Program-made: the position numbers and the translations under genes
The notes under the pieces: model-generated
Told to the model about the DNA's origin: nothing
Database searches by the model: none
The model's input: only the letters and a program-made list of their open reading frames with translations
Shown here: piece after piece, positions 27,251-37,513 of the stretch
Numbering within the stretch: position 1 is the first letter of the stretch
Layout of the letters: each line of letters begins with the position of its first letter
Source of the DNA: Aquisalimonas lutea
Lineage (GTDB): Bacteria; Pseudomonadota; Gammaproteobacteria; Nitrococcales; Aquisalimonadaceae
Length of the DNA: 64,000 nt
Reading direction: 5' to 3'
Assembly (NCBI RefSeq): GCF_030409225.1
Contig: NZ_JAUFPK010000001.1
Span: 1,834,733 to 1,898,732 of the forward strand

Positions 27251-29839
27251 ATGGCCAACGTCGCGAAAGAGATACTGCCGGTCAACCTGGAAGATGAGAT
27301 GAGGCAGTCCTACCTGGATTACGCCATGAGCGTGATCGTGGGCAGGGCGCTCCCGGATGTGCGGGACGGCCTCAAGCCGGTTCATCGCCGCGTGCTCTAC
27401 GCCATGCGCGTGCTCGGCAATGACTGGAACCGGCCCTACAAGAAGTCCGCCCGCGTGGTGGGTGATGTCATCGGTAAGTACCACCCCCACGGCGATTCCG
27501 CGGTCTACGACACCATCGTCCGCATGGCCCAGTCGTTCGCCATGCGCTACATGCTGGTGGACGGCCAGGGCAACTTCGGCTCGGTGGACGGCGACGCCGC
27601 GGCGGCCATGCGGTATACCGAGGTGCGCATGGCGCGCATCGCCCACGAGCTGCTGGCGGACATCGACAAGGAAACCGTCGATCTGGTGGACAACTACGAC
27701 GGCTCCGAGCAGGAGCCGGCGGTGCTGCCCGCGCGCTTCCCGAACCTGCTGGTCAACGGCGGCGCCGGGATCGCCGTGGGCATGGCCACCAATATTCCGC
27801 CGCACAACCTGGGCGAGGTCATCGACGCCTGTGTGGCCCTGATCGACGACGACAGCCTCACCGTGGACGACCTTCTCCAGTACGTGCCGGGCCCCGATCT
27901 GCCCACCGGCGCCATCATCAACGGCGTCAGCGGCATCCACGAGGCCTATCGCACCGGGCGCGGCCGCCTGATCATGCGCGCCCGCACCGAGATCGAGGAG
28001 GATGCCAAGTCGGGCAAGCAGACCATCGTGGTCAAGGAGCTGCCCTACCAGGTCAACAAGGCGCGGCTGCTGGAGAAGATCGCCGAGCTGGTCAAGGAAA
28101 AGCGCATCGAGGGCATCACCGAGCTGCGCGACGAGTCCGACAAGGACGGCATGCGCATGGTCATCGAGCTGCGCCGCGGCGAGGTGGCCGAGGTGGTGCT
28201 CAACAACCTCTACCAGCATACCCAGCTGCAGACGGTGTTCGGCATCAACATGGTGGCGCTGGTGGACGGCCAGCCGCAGCTGCTGAGCCTGCGCGACATC
28301 CTGGACGCCTTCCTGCGCCATCGCCGGGAAGTGGTCACGCGGCGCACCATGTACGACCTGCGCAAGGCCCGCGAGCGCGCCCACGTGCTGGAAGGCCTGG
28401 CGGTGGCGCTGGCCAACATCGATCCGGTTATCGAGCTGATCAAGGCTTCGCCGGGCCCGGCGGAGGCCCGCGAGGCCCTCACCGGCAAGCTCTGGGCCCC
28501 CGGCATCGTCAGCGACATGCTGGAGCGCGCCGGCGCGTCGGCGTCCCGGCCGGAGGGCCTGGCGGCGGGCTACGGCCTGCTGGACGGCGGCTACCAGCTC
28601 ACCGAGACCCAGGCCCAGGCGATCCTGGACCTGCGCCTGCACCGGCTCACGGGGCTGGAGCAGGACAAGATCCGCGACGAGTACCGCGAGCTGCTGGAGC
28701 GCATCGCCGACCTGATCGACATCCTCGACAGCACCGATCGGCTGATGCAGGTCATCCGCGACGAGCTCGTCGCGGTCAAGGAGCAGTTCGGTGATCGCCG
28801 CAAGTCCGAGATCGTGCACGACCGCATCGATCTGACCATGGAGGACCTGATCACCCCCGAGGACGTGGTGGTGACCCTGTCCCATCACGGCTATGCCAAG
28901 TACCAGCAGCTCGATACCTACCGCGCCCAGCGCCGGGGCGGGCGGGGCAAGAGCGCGACGTCCATGAAGGACGAGGACTTCGTGGACCAGCTGTTCGTGG
29001 CCAATACCCACGACATGCTCCTGTGCTTCTCCAGCCACGGCAAGTGCTACTGGCTGCGCGTCTACGAGCTGCCCCAGGGCAGCCGTAACTCCCGCGGCAA
29101 GCCCATCGTCAATCTCCTGCCCCTGGAGGATGACGAGCGCATCAACGCCGTGCTGCCGGTGCAGGAGTTCACCGAGGATCGCTTCGTGTTCATGGCCACG
29201 CGCAGCGGCACGGTGAAGAAGACGCCTCTGGCGCACTTCTCCCGGCCGCGCAGCAACGGCATCATCGCGCTGGACCTGCGCGGCGACGACGCCCTGGTCA
29301 ACGTCGGCATGACCGACGGCGGGCGCGACGTCATGCTGCTCAGCAGCGCGGGCAAGGCCATCCGCTTCCCGGAGAGCGAGGTGCGCGCCATGGGCCGGGG
29401 AGCGGCCGGCGTGCGCGGCATGCGCCTGGAGTCCGGCCACCGGGTGATCGCACTGCTGATCCTGGGCGAGGGCGATGTTCTCACCGCCACCGTGAACGGC
29501 TACGGCAAGCGCACGCCGCTGGAGGACTACCCGCGCCGCGGGCGCGGCGGCATGGGCGTGATCTCGGTTCGCACCGGCAGTCGCAACGGCGACGTGGTGG
29601 GGGCGACCCAGGTCACGGACGACGACGAGGTGATGCTGATCACTCGCGGCGGTACCCTGGTGCGCACGCCGGCCAGCGAGATTTCCGTGCTCAGCCGCAA
29701 CACCCAGGGCGTGAAGCTGATCAGCCTGGATACCGACGAGACGCTCATGGGCCTGGCGCGGGTCGAGGCCCTGGACGACCACGAAGGCAGCGACGGAGTC
29801 GAGGCCGATTCCGACGCGCCGGGCGACGACGAGACCTGA
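27251..29839 (+). CDS. gyrA: DNA gyrase subunit A
   Basis: 862 residues. GyrA breaks and reseals DNA in the GyrA2GyrB2 enzyme that adds negative supercoils. The catalytic tyrosine is in [11 protein letters not shown] (about residue 122). The quinolone-determining region reads [13 protein letters not shown], with Ser and Asp at the usual wild-type positions. The GyrA box is clear in RGGRGK (about residue 560), and the C-terminal beta-pinwheel repeats follow, ending in an acidic tail. ATG 27251 is taken; an upstream in-frame ATG at 27215 adds unconserved residues. serC follows by 57 bases. Confidence 0.98.
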   Translation: MANVAKEILPVNLEDEMRQSYLDYAMSVIVGRALPDVRDGLKPVHRRVLYAMRVLGNDWNRPYKKSARVVGDVIGKYHPHGDSAVYDTIVRMAQSFAMRYMLVDGQGNFGSVDGDAAAAMRYTEVRMARIAHELLADIDKETVDLVDNYDGSEQEPAVLPARFPNLLVNGGAGIAVGMATNIPPHNLGEVIDACVALIDDDSLTVDDLLQYVPGPDLPTGAIINGVSGIHEAYRTGRGRLIMRARTEIEEDAKSGKQTIVVKELPYQVNKARLLEKIAELVKEKRIEGITELRDESDKDGMRMVIELRRGEVAEVVLNNLYQHTQLQTVFGINMVALVDGQPQLLSLRDILDAFLRHRREVVTRRTMYDLRKARERAHVLEGLAVALANIDPVIELIKASPGPAEAREALTGKLWAPGIVSDMLERAGASASRPEGLAAGYGLLDGGYQLTETQAQAILDLRLHRLTGLEQDKIRDEYRELLERIADLIDILDSTDRLMQVIRDELVAVKEQFGDRRKSEIVHDRIDLTMEDLITPEDVVVTLSHHGYAKYQQLDTYRAQRRGGRGKSATSMKDEDFVDQLFVANTHDMLLCFSSHGKCYWLRVYELPQGSRNSRGKPIVNLLPLEDDERINAVLPVQEFTEDRFVFMATRSGTVKKTPLAHFSRPRSNGIIALDLRGDDALVNVGMTDGGRDVMLLSSAGKAIRFPESEVRAMGRGAAGVRGMRLESGHRVIALLILGEGDVLTATVNGYGKRTPLEDYPRRGRGGMGVISVRTGSRNGDVVGATQVTDDDEVMLITRGGTLVRTPASEISVLSRNTQGVKLISLDTDETLMGLARVEALDDHEGSDGVEADSDAPGDDET

Positions 29840-29896
29840 TGATCCCCGGTCCGGTCGTCGCCCCGACGACGATTTCTTTCGGAACCAAGGGGAGAC

Positions 29897-30985
29897 ATGA
29901 CTATGTCCCGAGTGTACAACTTCAGCGCCGGACCGGCCGTTCTGCCGGAAGAGGTGCTCCAGCAGGCCGCCGGCGAGATGCTCGACTGGCACGGCTCCGG
30001 CATGTCCGTGATGGAGATGAGCCACCGCGGCAAGGAGTTCGTCTCCATCGCCGCGGAGGCCGAGCAGGACCTGCGTGACCTGCTGGGCGTGCCGGACAAC
30101 TACAAGGTGCTGTTCCTGCAGGGCGGCGCCACGGGGCAGTTCGCCGGCGTCCCCATGAACCTGCTGCGCGGCGGCGACCGGGCCGACTACATCCACACCG
30201 GCTCGTGGTCCGCCAAGGCCATCAAGGAAGCGCGCAAGTACTGCGACGTCAACGTCGCCTGGGGCGCCGACCAGGACACGCCCATGGGCATCGGGCCCGA
30301 GTCCGAGTGGAACCTGGACCCGAAGGCCTCCTACCTGCACTACACGCCCAACGAGACCATCTCCGGCGTGGAGTTCCACTGGGTGCCGGACGCCGGCGAC
30401 GTGCCGCTGGTGGCGGACATGTCGTCCACCCTGCTGTCGCGGCCCATCGACGTGTCGAAGTTCGGGGTGATCTACGCGGGCGCCCAGAAGAACATCGGCC
30501 CGGCGGGGCTGACCATCGTCATCGTGCGTGACGACCTCATCGGCGAGGCCATGCCGCACACGCCCACGTTCCTGAGCTACAAGGTCCAGGCGGATGCCGA
30601 TTCCATGTCCAACACGCCGCCGACCTACGCCTGGTACCTGGCCGGCCTGGTGTTCAAGTGGCTCAAGAAGCAGGGCGGTCTCGAGGCCATGGCCGAGATC
30701 AACAAGCGCAAGGCGGACAAGCTCTATGCCGCCATCGACGACAACCCCTTCTACAGCAACCCGGTGGATCCGGCCTGCCGCTCGTGGATGAACGTCCCCT
30801 TCGTCCTGGCCGACGACAGCCTCAACGGCACCTTCCTCGAGGAAGCCGAGGCGGCGGGCCTGACCACCCTGAAGGGCCACCGCAGCGTCGGCGGCATGCG
30901 CGCGAGCATCTACAACGCCATGCCCGAGGCCGGCGTCGACCGTCTCATCGAGTTCATGCAGGACTTCGCGCGCCGCAACGGGTGA
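29897..30985 (+). CDS. serC: phosphoserine aminotransferase
   Basis: 362-residue class V PLP aminotransferase that makes phosphoserine and acts in serine and pyridoxal synthesis. Features are [59 protein letters not shown] with the PLP lysine in AQKN, and the C-terminal [15 protein letters not shown] at 29897; an internal ATG two codons on is an alternative. Next in line are serA and pheA. Confidence 0.97.
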   Translation: MTMSRVYNFSAGPAVLPEEVLQQAAGEMLDWHGSGMSVMEMSHRGKEFVSIAAEAEQDLRDLLGVPDNYKVLFLQGGATGQFAGVPMNLLRGGDRADYIHTGSWSAKAIKEARKYCDVNVAWGADQDTPMGIGPESEWNLDPKASYLHYTPNETISGVEFHWVPDAGDVPLVADMSSTLLSRPIDVSKFGVIYAGAQKNIGPAGLTIVIVRDDLIGEAMPHTPTFLSYKVQADADSMSNTPPTYAWYLAGLVFKWLKKQGGLEAMAEINKRKADKLYAAIDDNPFYSNPVDPACRSWMNVPFVLADDSLNGTFLEEAEAAGLTTLKGHRSVGGMRASIYNAMPEAGVDRLIEFMQDFARRNG

Positions 30986-31051
30986 GCACCGCCCCCGCGT
31001 TTGCTTGCGCGCACGTTGTCGCCTGCTTTGTCGCTACATCAAGGAGTAACC

Positions 31052-32221
31052 ATGTACAAGATCCAGACACTGAACAACATCTCCGCCAAGGGGCTGGACC
31101 GCTTGCCCCGGGACAGCTACGAGACCGGCTCCGAGATCGCCAGCCCGGACGCCATCCTGCTGCGCTCGTACAAGATGCACGACATGGCGGTGCCGGATTC
31201 GGTACTCGCCGTCGGCCGCGCCGGCGCCGGGGTGAACAACATCCCCGTGGACGCCATGACGGACAAGGGCATCCCGGTGTTCAATACCCCCGGGGCGAAC
31301 GCCAATGCCGTCAAGGAGCTGGTCCTCGCCGGCATGTTCCTGGCCGCCCGCAATATCTGCCAGGGCTGGGACTACGCCCGCAGGCTGGAGGGGGATGACG
31401 CCGCCATCAGCAAGGAGATGGAGGCGGGCAAGAAGCACTATCGTGGCTTCGAGCTGCCGGGCCGTACCCTGGGTGTCATCGGCCTGGGCGCCATCGGCGT
31501 CAAGGTCGCCAACGCCGCCCGGGCGCTGGGCATGCACGTGGTCGGCTTCGATCCGGGCATTACCGTGGGCAGCGCCTGGGCCCTGGAGGCCGGCGTGCGC
31601 CAGGCCCACAGCGTCGACGAGCTGGTCAGCCGCAGCGACTTCATCTCGCTGCACGTGCCCTACAACGACCACACGGCCAACCTCATCAATGCCGAGCGGG
31701 TGGCCATGCTGCGCGAGGGCGGCGTGGTGCTGAACTTCTCCCGCGCGGGCATCGTCGACGACCAGGCGGTGGTGGACGCCATCGACAAGGGCCACCTCAC
31801 GGCCTACGTCAACGACTTCCCCACCAACCTGACCAAGAATCACCCGAAGTGCATCACCCTGCCGCACCTGGGGGCGTCCACCACCGAGGCCGAGGACAAC
31901 TGCGCCATCATGGTGGCCGACCAGGTGCGCGACTACCTGGAGAACGGCAACATCCACAACTCGGTGAACTTCCCGGAAGTGAACATGCCGCGGGCCGAGG
32001 AGTGCGAGCGCATGACCGTGGTCAATGCCAACGTTCCCAACATGCTCGGCCAGATCTCCACCACACTGGCGGACGCGGGGCTGAACATCGATGATATGTA
32101 CAACAAGTCCCGCGGCGACATCGCCTATACCGTGGTGGACGTCCACGGCAGCATTCCGCGGGAGGTCGCCGACGTGGTTCGCGGCATCCAGGGCGTGCTG
32201 AAGGTGCGCGTGCTGGACTGA
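31052..32221 (+). CDS. serA: D-3-phosphoglycerate dehydrogenase
   Basis: First enzyme of serine synthesis. 389 residues: substrate domain, Rossmann NAD domain (GVIGLGAIGVKVANAARALG), catalytic region with NFSRAGIVDD and LPHLGASTTEAEDN, and a C-terminal ACT domain (VNANVPNMLGQISTTLADAGLNI) that could sense serine. It is the short ACT-bearing form, without the intervening domain of longer SerA. Start ATG 31052 with AAGGAG upstream. It sits between serC and pheA. Confidence 0.95.
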   Translation: MYKIQTLNNISAKGLDRLPRDSYETGSEIASPDAILLRSYKMHDMAVPDSVLAVGRAGAGVNNIPVDAMTDKGIPVFNTPGANANAVKELVLAGMFLAARNICQGWDYARRLEGDDAAISKEMEAGKKHYRGFELPGRTLGVIGLGAIGVKVANAARALGMHVVGFDPGITVGSAWALEAGVRQAHSVDELVSRSDFISLHVPYNDHTANLINAERVAMLREGGVVLNFSRAGIVDDQAVVDAIDKGHLTAYVNDFPTNLTKNHPKCITLPHLGASTTEAEDNCAIMVADQVRDYLENGNIHNSVNFPEVNMPRAEECERMTVVNANVPNMLGQISTTLADAGLNIDDMYNKSRGDIAYTVVDVHGSIPREVADVVRGIQGVLKVRVLD

Positions 32222-32240
32222 CGCCCGGGGAGGGGCGGGC

Positions 32241-33326
32241 ATGACTGACCGGCAACAGCTCAGCGATGTGCGGGCGCGGATCGATGCCGTTGACGAGGAG
32301 CTGCTGGCGCTCGTCAACGAGCGCGGCCGGCTCGCCCAGGAAGTGGCGCGCATCAAGCGCGCCCAGGGCGAGGAGGGCGATTTCTATCGCCCCGAGCGCG
32401 AGCAGGAGATCCTGCGGCGCCTGGAGGCCCTGAACCAGGGGCCGCTGTCCGACGAGGTGATCGCGCGGCTGTTCCGCGAGGTCATGTCCGCCTGCCTGGC
32501 CCTGCAGCAGCCCCTGAAGGTGGGGTTCCTGGGGCCGGAGGGCACGTTCACCCAGGCCGCTGCCCTCAAGCAGTTCGGCCACGACGTGCAATTGCAGCCG
32601 CTGGCGTCCATCGACACCATCTTCCGCGAGGTGGAGGCCGGCGACATGAACTACGGGGTCGTCCCCGTGGAGAACTCCACCGAGGGCGTGGTGAACCACA
32701 CCCTCGACTGTTTCCTCACCTCGCCCCTGCAGGTGGTCGGCGAGGTGGAGCTGCGCATCCAGCAGAACCTTGCCAGCCGCGAGAACGATCTGGCGGCGAT
32801 CCGGCGGGTGTACTCGCACCAGCAGGGGCTGGCCCAGTGCCGCGCCTGGCTGGACAACCACCTGGCCGGCGCCGAGCGCATCACCGTGGACAGCACCGCG
32901 GAGGCCGCCCGGGTCGCCACCGCCGAGCCGGGCAGTGCCGCCATCGCCAGCGACGCCGCCATCGATCTCTACGAGCTGAACACGCTGGCGGAAGGGATCG
33001 AGGACATCTCCGGCAACACCACGCGGTTTCTCGTCATCGGCCGGCAGTCGCCGCCGCCCACCGGCGACGACAAGACGTCGGTGGTGGTCTCGCGCGCGGA
33101 CCGCCCGGGCGGCCTGGTGGACCTGCTGGAGCCGCTGGCCCGGCACGAGATCAACATGACGCGCCTGGACGCGCGGCCGTCCCGGCAGGGCGTTTGGGAG
33201 TACGCATTCTTCATCGATCTCCGCGGCCACGCGGAGGACCCGAACGTCAGCGAGGCGCTGTCGGAGATGAGCGAGCAGGCCTCGCTGTTCCGCGTGCTCG
33301 GGTCCTATCCCCGCGCTGCCCGGTGA
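32241..33326 (+). CDS. pheA: bifunctional chorismate mutase/prephenate dehydratase
   Basis: 361 residues. The N-terminal AroQ chorismate mutase helix (DVRARIDAVDEELLALVNERGRLAQEVARIK) is joined to a prephenate dehydratase (VGFLGPEGTFTQAAALKQFG, VPVENSTEGVVNHTLD, GNTTRFLVIG) and a C-terminal ACT domain (LVDLLEPLARHEINMTRLDARPS) for phenylalanine feedback. It leads to phenylpyruvate. ATG at 32241, GGAGGG upstream; hisC follows after 20 bases. Confidence 0.97.
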   Translation: MTDRQQLSDVRARIDAVDEELLALVNERGRLAQEVARIKRAQGEEGDFYRPEREQEILRRLEALNQGPLSDEVIARLFREVMSACLALQQPLKVGFLGPEGTFTQAAALKQFGHDVQLQPLASIDTIFREVEAGDMNYGVVPVENSTEGVVNHTLDCFLTSPLQVVGEVELRIQQNLASRENDLAAIRRVYSHQQGLAQCRAWLDNHLAGAERITVDSTAEAARVATAEPGSAAIASDAAIDLYELNTLAEGIEDISGNTTRFLVIGRQSPPPTGDDKTSVVVSRADRPGGLVDLLEPLARHEINMTRLDARPSRQGVWEYAFFIDLRGHAEDPNVSEALSEMSEQASLFRVLGSYPRAAR

Positions 33327-33346
33327 ATGCCTGTGGCGAGGGAAAC

Positions 33347-34477
33347 ATGACCGAACTGCGATCCGCGTTCCAGAAGCTGGCCGTTGACGGCGTGCAGGGG
33401 CTGGCACCGTACGAGCCGGGCAAGCCCATGGAGGAGCTGCAGCGGGAGTACGGGCTCACCGACATCATCAAGCTGGCATCCAACGAGAACCCGCGGGGCC
33501 CGGGCCCGCGGGCCGTGGAGGCTGCCCGCGCCGCGGCGGCGGATCTGCATCGCTACCCCGACGGCAACGGTTTCCGGCTCAAGCACGCCCTGGCCGTCCA
33601 CCACGGCGTCGCGCCGGAGACCATCACCCTGGGCAACGGCTCCAACGACGTGCTGGCCCTGGCCGCATCCACGTTCCTGGGGCCGGGCCGGGAGGCCGTT
33701 TTCTCGGAGCACGCGTTCGCCGTCTACCCCATCGTCACGGCGGCATCCGGGGCGACCGCGCGGGTGGCCCCGGCGCTCGGGCCGGAGACGGACATGCCGT
33801 TCGGCCATGACCTGGACGCCATGCGCGCCCGGGTGGGCGAGGCCACCCGGGTGGTGTTCGTGGCCAACCCGAACAATCCCACCGGGACCTGGGTCGGACG
33901 GGAGGCGCTCAAGGATTTCCTGCGCTCGCTGCCGGAGCACGTCATCGCGGTGGTGGACGAGGCCTACTGCGAGTACGCCGACCATCCGGGCATGCCCGAC
34001 GCCACCGAATGGCTGAGCGCGTTCCCGAACCTGGTGGTCACGCGCACGTTCTCCAAGATCCACGGCCTGGCGGGGCTGCGCGCCGGCTACAGCATCTCCC
34101 ATCCGGCCGTGGCGGAGCTGTTCAACCGGGTGCGCCAGCCGTTCAACATGAACGCCTGCGCCCAGGCGGCCGCCGAGGCGGCCCTGGCCGACCAGGAATA
34201 CGTCCGCGCGTCGGTGGCACTGAACACCGAGCAGCGCGACCGGCTCCGCCAGGGCCTGGAGGCCCTCGGCCTGGACGTGCTGCCGTCGGCGGCGAACTTC
34301 CTGTGCGTGCGCGTGGGGGATGCCGCGGCGGTGAACGAGGGCCTGCTGCGCGCGGGGGTGATCGTGCGGCCCGTGGCGGGCTACGGCCTGCCGGAGTGGA
34401 TCCGGGTCACGGTCGGGCTGCCGGAGGAGAACGAGCGCTTCCTGCGGGCGCTCTCGGCGCAGGTGGCCGGGGACTGA
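33347..34477 (+). CDS. hisC: histidinol-phosphate/aromatic aminotransferase
   Basis: 376-residue class I/II PLP aminotransferase of the HisC2 type. Motifs are LASNENPRGPGPRAVEA, VVFVANPNNPTGTWV, VVDEAYCEYAD, TRTFSKIHGLAGLRAGY with the PLP lysine, and the C-terminal RPVAGYGLPEWIRVTVG. Between pheA and tyrA it probably serves phenylalanine/tyrosine transamination as well as histidine. Overlaps tyrA by one base (TGATG). Confidence 0.93.
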   Translation: MTELRSAFQKLAVDGVQGLAPYEPGKPMEELQREYGLTDIIKLASNENPRGPGPRAVEAARAAAADLHRYPDGNGFRLKHALAVHHGVAPETITLGNGSNDVLALAASTFLGPGREAVFSEHAFAVYPIVTAASGATARVAPALGPETDMPFGHDLDAMRARVGEATRVVFVANPNNPTGTWVGREALKDFLRSLPEHVIAVVDEAYCEYADHPGMPDATEWLSAFPNLVVTRTFSKIHGLAGLRAGYSISHPAVAELFNRVRQPFNMNACAQAAAEAALADQEYVRASVALNTEQRDRLRQGLEALGLDVLPSAANFLCVRVGDAAAVNEGLLRAGVIVRPVAGYGLPEWIRVTVGLPEENERFLRALSAQVAGD

Positions 34478-35361
34478 TGACGGGCACGGGCACTGCATCG
34501 GTGGCACTCATCGGTACCGGCCTGATCGGCGGTTCCTGGGTTCTCGCCCTGCGCCAGGCGGGGTGCCTGCGCGGGCCGGTCTCCGGCTGCGGGCGTTCCG
34601 TGGCGAACCTGGAGACCGCCCGGGAGCGCGGTATCATCGATTCCGCGACCACGGACCCGCGCGAGGCCGTGCGCGGGGCCGACCTGGTCATCCTGGCGGT
34701 GCCCCTGGGCGCCACCGGACCGCTGCTGGAGACGATCCGGGACGTACTGGAGCCGCACGCCGTGATCACGGACGTGGGCAGCGCCAAGCAGACCGTGGTC
34801 GCGGATGCACGGCAGGCCCTGGGGGAGGGCGCGGCCCGGTTCGTTCCCGGGCATCCCATCGCCGGCACCGAGAAGACCGGCGCGGCGGCGGCGTTCCCGG
34901 AGCTCTTCCGCGGCCGGCAGGTGATTCTCACCCCCGGCGACGACACCGCCGAGGACGCGGTGGCGCAGGTCCAGTCCCTGTGGGAGGCGGCCGGGGCGCG
35001 CGTGGTGCGCATGAGCGCGGCCCACCACGACGAGGTGCTGGCGGCCACCTCGCACCTGCCGCACATGCTGGCCTATTCCCTGGTGGATACCCTGTCCCGC
35101 TGGTCGGACCGCGACGAGGTGTTCGCCTATGCCGCCGGCGGCTTCCGCGACTTCACGCGGATCGCCTCCAGCGACCCGGAGATGTGGCGGGATATCTGCC
35201 TGGCCAACGGCGACGCCCTGGTGGACGCCCTGGATCGCTACATGGCCGATCTCGCCGAGCTGCGCGAGGCCGTGCGCGCCGGTGACGGCGCGCGGCTGGA
35301 GGCGGTGTTCGGTCATGCCCGGCTCACCCGGGAACGCTTCGTCGCCATGCTGGAATCCTGA
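34477..35361 (+). CDS. tyrA: prephenate dehydrogenase
   Basis: 294 residues. Rossmann motif ALIGTGLIGGSWVLAL, then LVILAVPLGATGPLLE, DVGSAKQTVV, FVPGHPIAGTEKTGAAAA with the catalytic histidine, and ATSHLPHMLAYSLVD. It converts prephenate (or arogenate) to the tyrosine precursor. In Pseudomonas it is fused to AroA; here the two are separate genes 10 bases apart. Confidence 0.95.
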   Translation: MTGTGTASVALIGTGLIGGSWVLALRQAGCLRGPVSGCGRSVANLETARERGIIDSATTDPREAVRGADLVILAVPLGATGPLLETIRDVLEPHAVITDVGSAKQTVVADARQALGEGAARFVPGHPIAGTEKTGAAAAFPELFRGRQVILTPGDDTAEDAVAQVQSLWEAAGARVVRMSAAHHDEVLAATSHLPHMLAYSLVDTLSRWSDRDEVFAYAAGGFRDFTRIASSDPEMWRDICLANGDALVDALDRYMADLAELREAVRAGDGARLEAVFGHARLTRERFVAMLES

Positions 35362-35371
35362 GGAGACCGGA

Positions 35372-36712
35372 TTGCCTGTCGATCCCGCGTACGTCGATTA
35401 TCTGGTTCAGCCCGGCGGCAGCCTCTCGGGCCGGGTGCGCGTGCCCGGCGACAAGTCCATTTCCCATCGGGCGGTGATGCTCGGGGCCCTGGCCGAGGGC
35501 GAGACCCGGGTCAGCGGGTTTCTCGAGGGAGCGGACGCCCTGGCGACGCTGGCCGCCTTCCGCCGGCTGGGGGTTACCGTGGAGGGGCCCGATCACGGCC
35601 GGCTGCGCATCCGCGGTGTCGGCCTCCACGGGCTGACGGCCGCCGACGGGCCGCTGGACATGGGCAACTCCGGGACGTCCATGCGGCTGCTCACGGGCCT
35701 GCTGTGCGGCCAGGACTTCGACACCACGCTCACGGGGGACGACTCGCTGCGGCGTCGGCCCATGGCGCGGGTCACGGAGCCGCTGGCGGCCATGGGCGCG
35801 CACATCGAGACCGCGCCCGGGGGCACGGCGCCGCTGGCCATCCGCGGCGGGCAGCCGCTGCGGGGCATTCGCTACGAGATGCCGGTGGCCAGCGCGCAGG
35901 TGAAGTCCGCGCTGCTGCTGGCGGGGCTCTACGCCGACGGCGAGACCTGGGTGCACGAGCCCGCCCCCACCCGGGACCACACCGAGCGCATGCTGGCCGG
36001 GTTCGGCATGCCCGTGGAGCGTGCCGGGGCCTGGAGCGGCGTGCGCGGGGGCGGCACCCTGCAGGGGGGCGCCATCGACATCCCGGCGGATATCTCGTCG
36101 GCCGCGTTCCTGCTGGTCGGCGCCTGCATCGCCGAGGGCAGCGACCTGGTGCTGGAGCATGTGGGCCTCAATCCCACCCGCACGGGCGTCGTGGAGATCC
36201 TGGAGCTCATGGGCGCGGACATCGAGATCCGGCACCGCCGGGAGATCGGGGGCGAGCCCGTGGGCGATGTGCACGTGCGCGCCCGGCCGCTGCACGGCGT
36301 CACGATTCCGGAGCGCCTGGTCCCTCTGGCCATCGACGAGTTCCCGGCGGTGTTCGTCGCCGCGGCGTGCGCCCGGGGGCGGACCGTGCTCACCGGTGCC
36401 CGGGAGCTGCGGGTCAAGGAGAGCGACCGTATCGCCGTCATGGCCCAGGGGCTGCAGGCTCTCGGCATTCAGGCGGAGCCCCGGGAGGACGGCATGGTCA
36501 TCGAGGGCGGCCGCCCGGCGGGGGGAACCATCGACAGTCACGGCGATCACCGCATCGCCATGGCATTCGCCATGGCCGGCCTGCAAAGCGACGGGCCGAT
36601 TACCATCCGCGACTGCCGCAACGTGGATACATCGTTTCCGGGGTTCGCGGAGCTCGCGCGGAGCGCGGGGCTGGAGCTGCAAACCCGGACCGCTGAGGAT
36701 GCGCATGAGTGA
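35372..36712 (+). CDS. aroA: 3-phosphoshikimate 1-carboxyvinyltransferase (EPSP synthase)
   Basis: 446 residues. AroA joins phosphoenolpyruvate to shikimate-3-phosphate. Motifs are [60 protein letters not shown], and [12 protein letters not shown] with the [12 protein letters not shown] end. Start is TTG at 35372 with GAGGAG upstream; the earlier in-frame start at 35129 is inside tyrA. The coding end overlaps cmk by 8 bases. Confidence 0.96.
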   Translation: MPVDPAYVDYLVQPGGSLSGRVRVPGDKSISHRAVMLGALAEGETRVSGFLEGADALATLAAFRRLGVTVEGPDHGRLRIRGVGLHGLTAADGPLDMGNSGTSMRLLTGLLCGQDFDTTLTGDDSLRRRPMARVTEPLAAMGAHIETAPGGTAPLAIRGGQPLRGIRYEMPVASAQVKSALLLAGLYADGETWVHEPAPTRDHTERMLAGFGMPVERAGAWSGVRGGGTLQGGAIDIPADISSAAFLLVGACIAEGSDLVLEHVGLNPTRTGVVEILELMGADIEIRHRREIGGEPVGDVHVRARPLHGVTIPERLVPLAIDEFPAVFVAAACARGRTVLTGARELRVKESDRIAVMAQGLQALGIQAEPREDGMVIEGGRPAGGTIDSHGDHRIAMAFAMAGLQSDGPITIRDCRNVDTSFPGFAELARSAGLELQTRTAEDAHE

Positions 36713-37388
36713 CGACACGATTCCGGTGCTCGCCGTGGACGGGCCCGGCGGCTCCGGGAAGGGCACCATCTGCCGCGCGGTGACCGATGCCACGGGCTGG
36801 CACCTGCTGGATAGCGGCGCCATCTACCGCGCCCTGGCCGTGGCCGCCGCCCACCGGGCCATCGACGAATCCGACCCGGATGCGCTGGCGGAGGTCGGCC
36901 GGCACCTGGATGTGGTCTTCGCGCCGGCGGCAACCGACGACGTGCGCGTCTGGGTGGACGGGGACGACGTCACCCGGGAGCTGCGCAGCGAGACCACCGG
37001 TGAGCTGGCCTCCCGGGTGGCGGCGGTGCCGGCCGCCCGGGAGGCGCTGCTGGAGCGCCAGCGGGCCTTCCGCAAGGCGCCGGGCCTGGTGGCCGACGGC
37101 CGCGACATGGGCACGGTGGTGTTCCCGGATGCCCCGGTGAAGGTGTTCCTCACCGCCAGCCCCGAGGAACGGGCGCGCCGGCGCCATAAGCAGTTGAAGG
37201 AGCAGGGGGTTGATGTTAGTCTCGCCAGTCTTCTGGACGAGATCGCCGTACGCGACGAGCGCGACCGGAGCCGCGCCGTGGCGCCGCTGGTGCCGGCGGA
37301 TGACGCGGTGGAGCTGGATACCACCGGCCTTTCCGTGGAGGAAGTGGTCGGGAGGGTACTCAAGTTGCTGCAAGAACGGCTATCATGA
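36705..37388 (+). CDS. cmk: cytidylate kinase
   Basis: 227 residues. Cmk phosphorylates CMP and dCMP. Walker [22 protein letters not shown], and the CMP-binding [13 protein letters not shown] motif; lid region [14 protein letters not shown] 36705 overlaps aroA by 8 bases. rpsA follows, with a likely terminator between. Confidence 0.96.
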   Translation: MSDDTIPVLAVDGPGGSGKGTICRAVTDATGWHLLDSGAIYRALAVAAAHRAIDESDPDALAEVGRHLDVVFAPAATDDVRVWVDGDDVTRELRSETTGELASRVAAVPAAREALLERQRAFRKAPGLVADGRDMGTVVFPDAPVKVFLTASPEERARRRHKQLKEQGVDVSLASLLDEIAVRDERDRSRAVAPLVPADDAVELDTTGLSVEEVVGRVLKLLQERLS

Positions 37389-37422
37389 AGGGTTAGGATA
37401 GCGAAGCGCTATCTTCAGGGTG

Positions 37423-37455
37423 GTCAGCGGGCGCGGGCCTGCTGACTGTTTTTAT
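37423..37455 (+). terminator. rho-independent terminator between cmk and rpsA
   Basis: Stem 37423-37432 with 37437-37446 (10 bp, one mismatch) followed by TGTTTTTATT. A second small hairpin (GATAGCG with CGCTATC, 37397-37413) lies just upstream. It separates the aromatic operon from rpsA, which likely has its own promoter. Confidence 0.7.
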
Positions 37456-37513
37456 TCATCAACGCAACAACAGACATCGATCCCGGGATTGATGCTCTAG
37501 GACTGACTGACCA

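Noticed and set aside
26936-30880. 1314-codon minus-strand open frame across gyrA-serC
   Set aside because: It is the complement of two clear plus-strand genes, rich in His/Gln/Arg with no domain; a GC-rich shadow frame.
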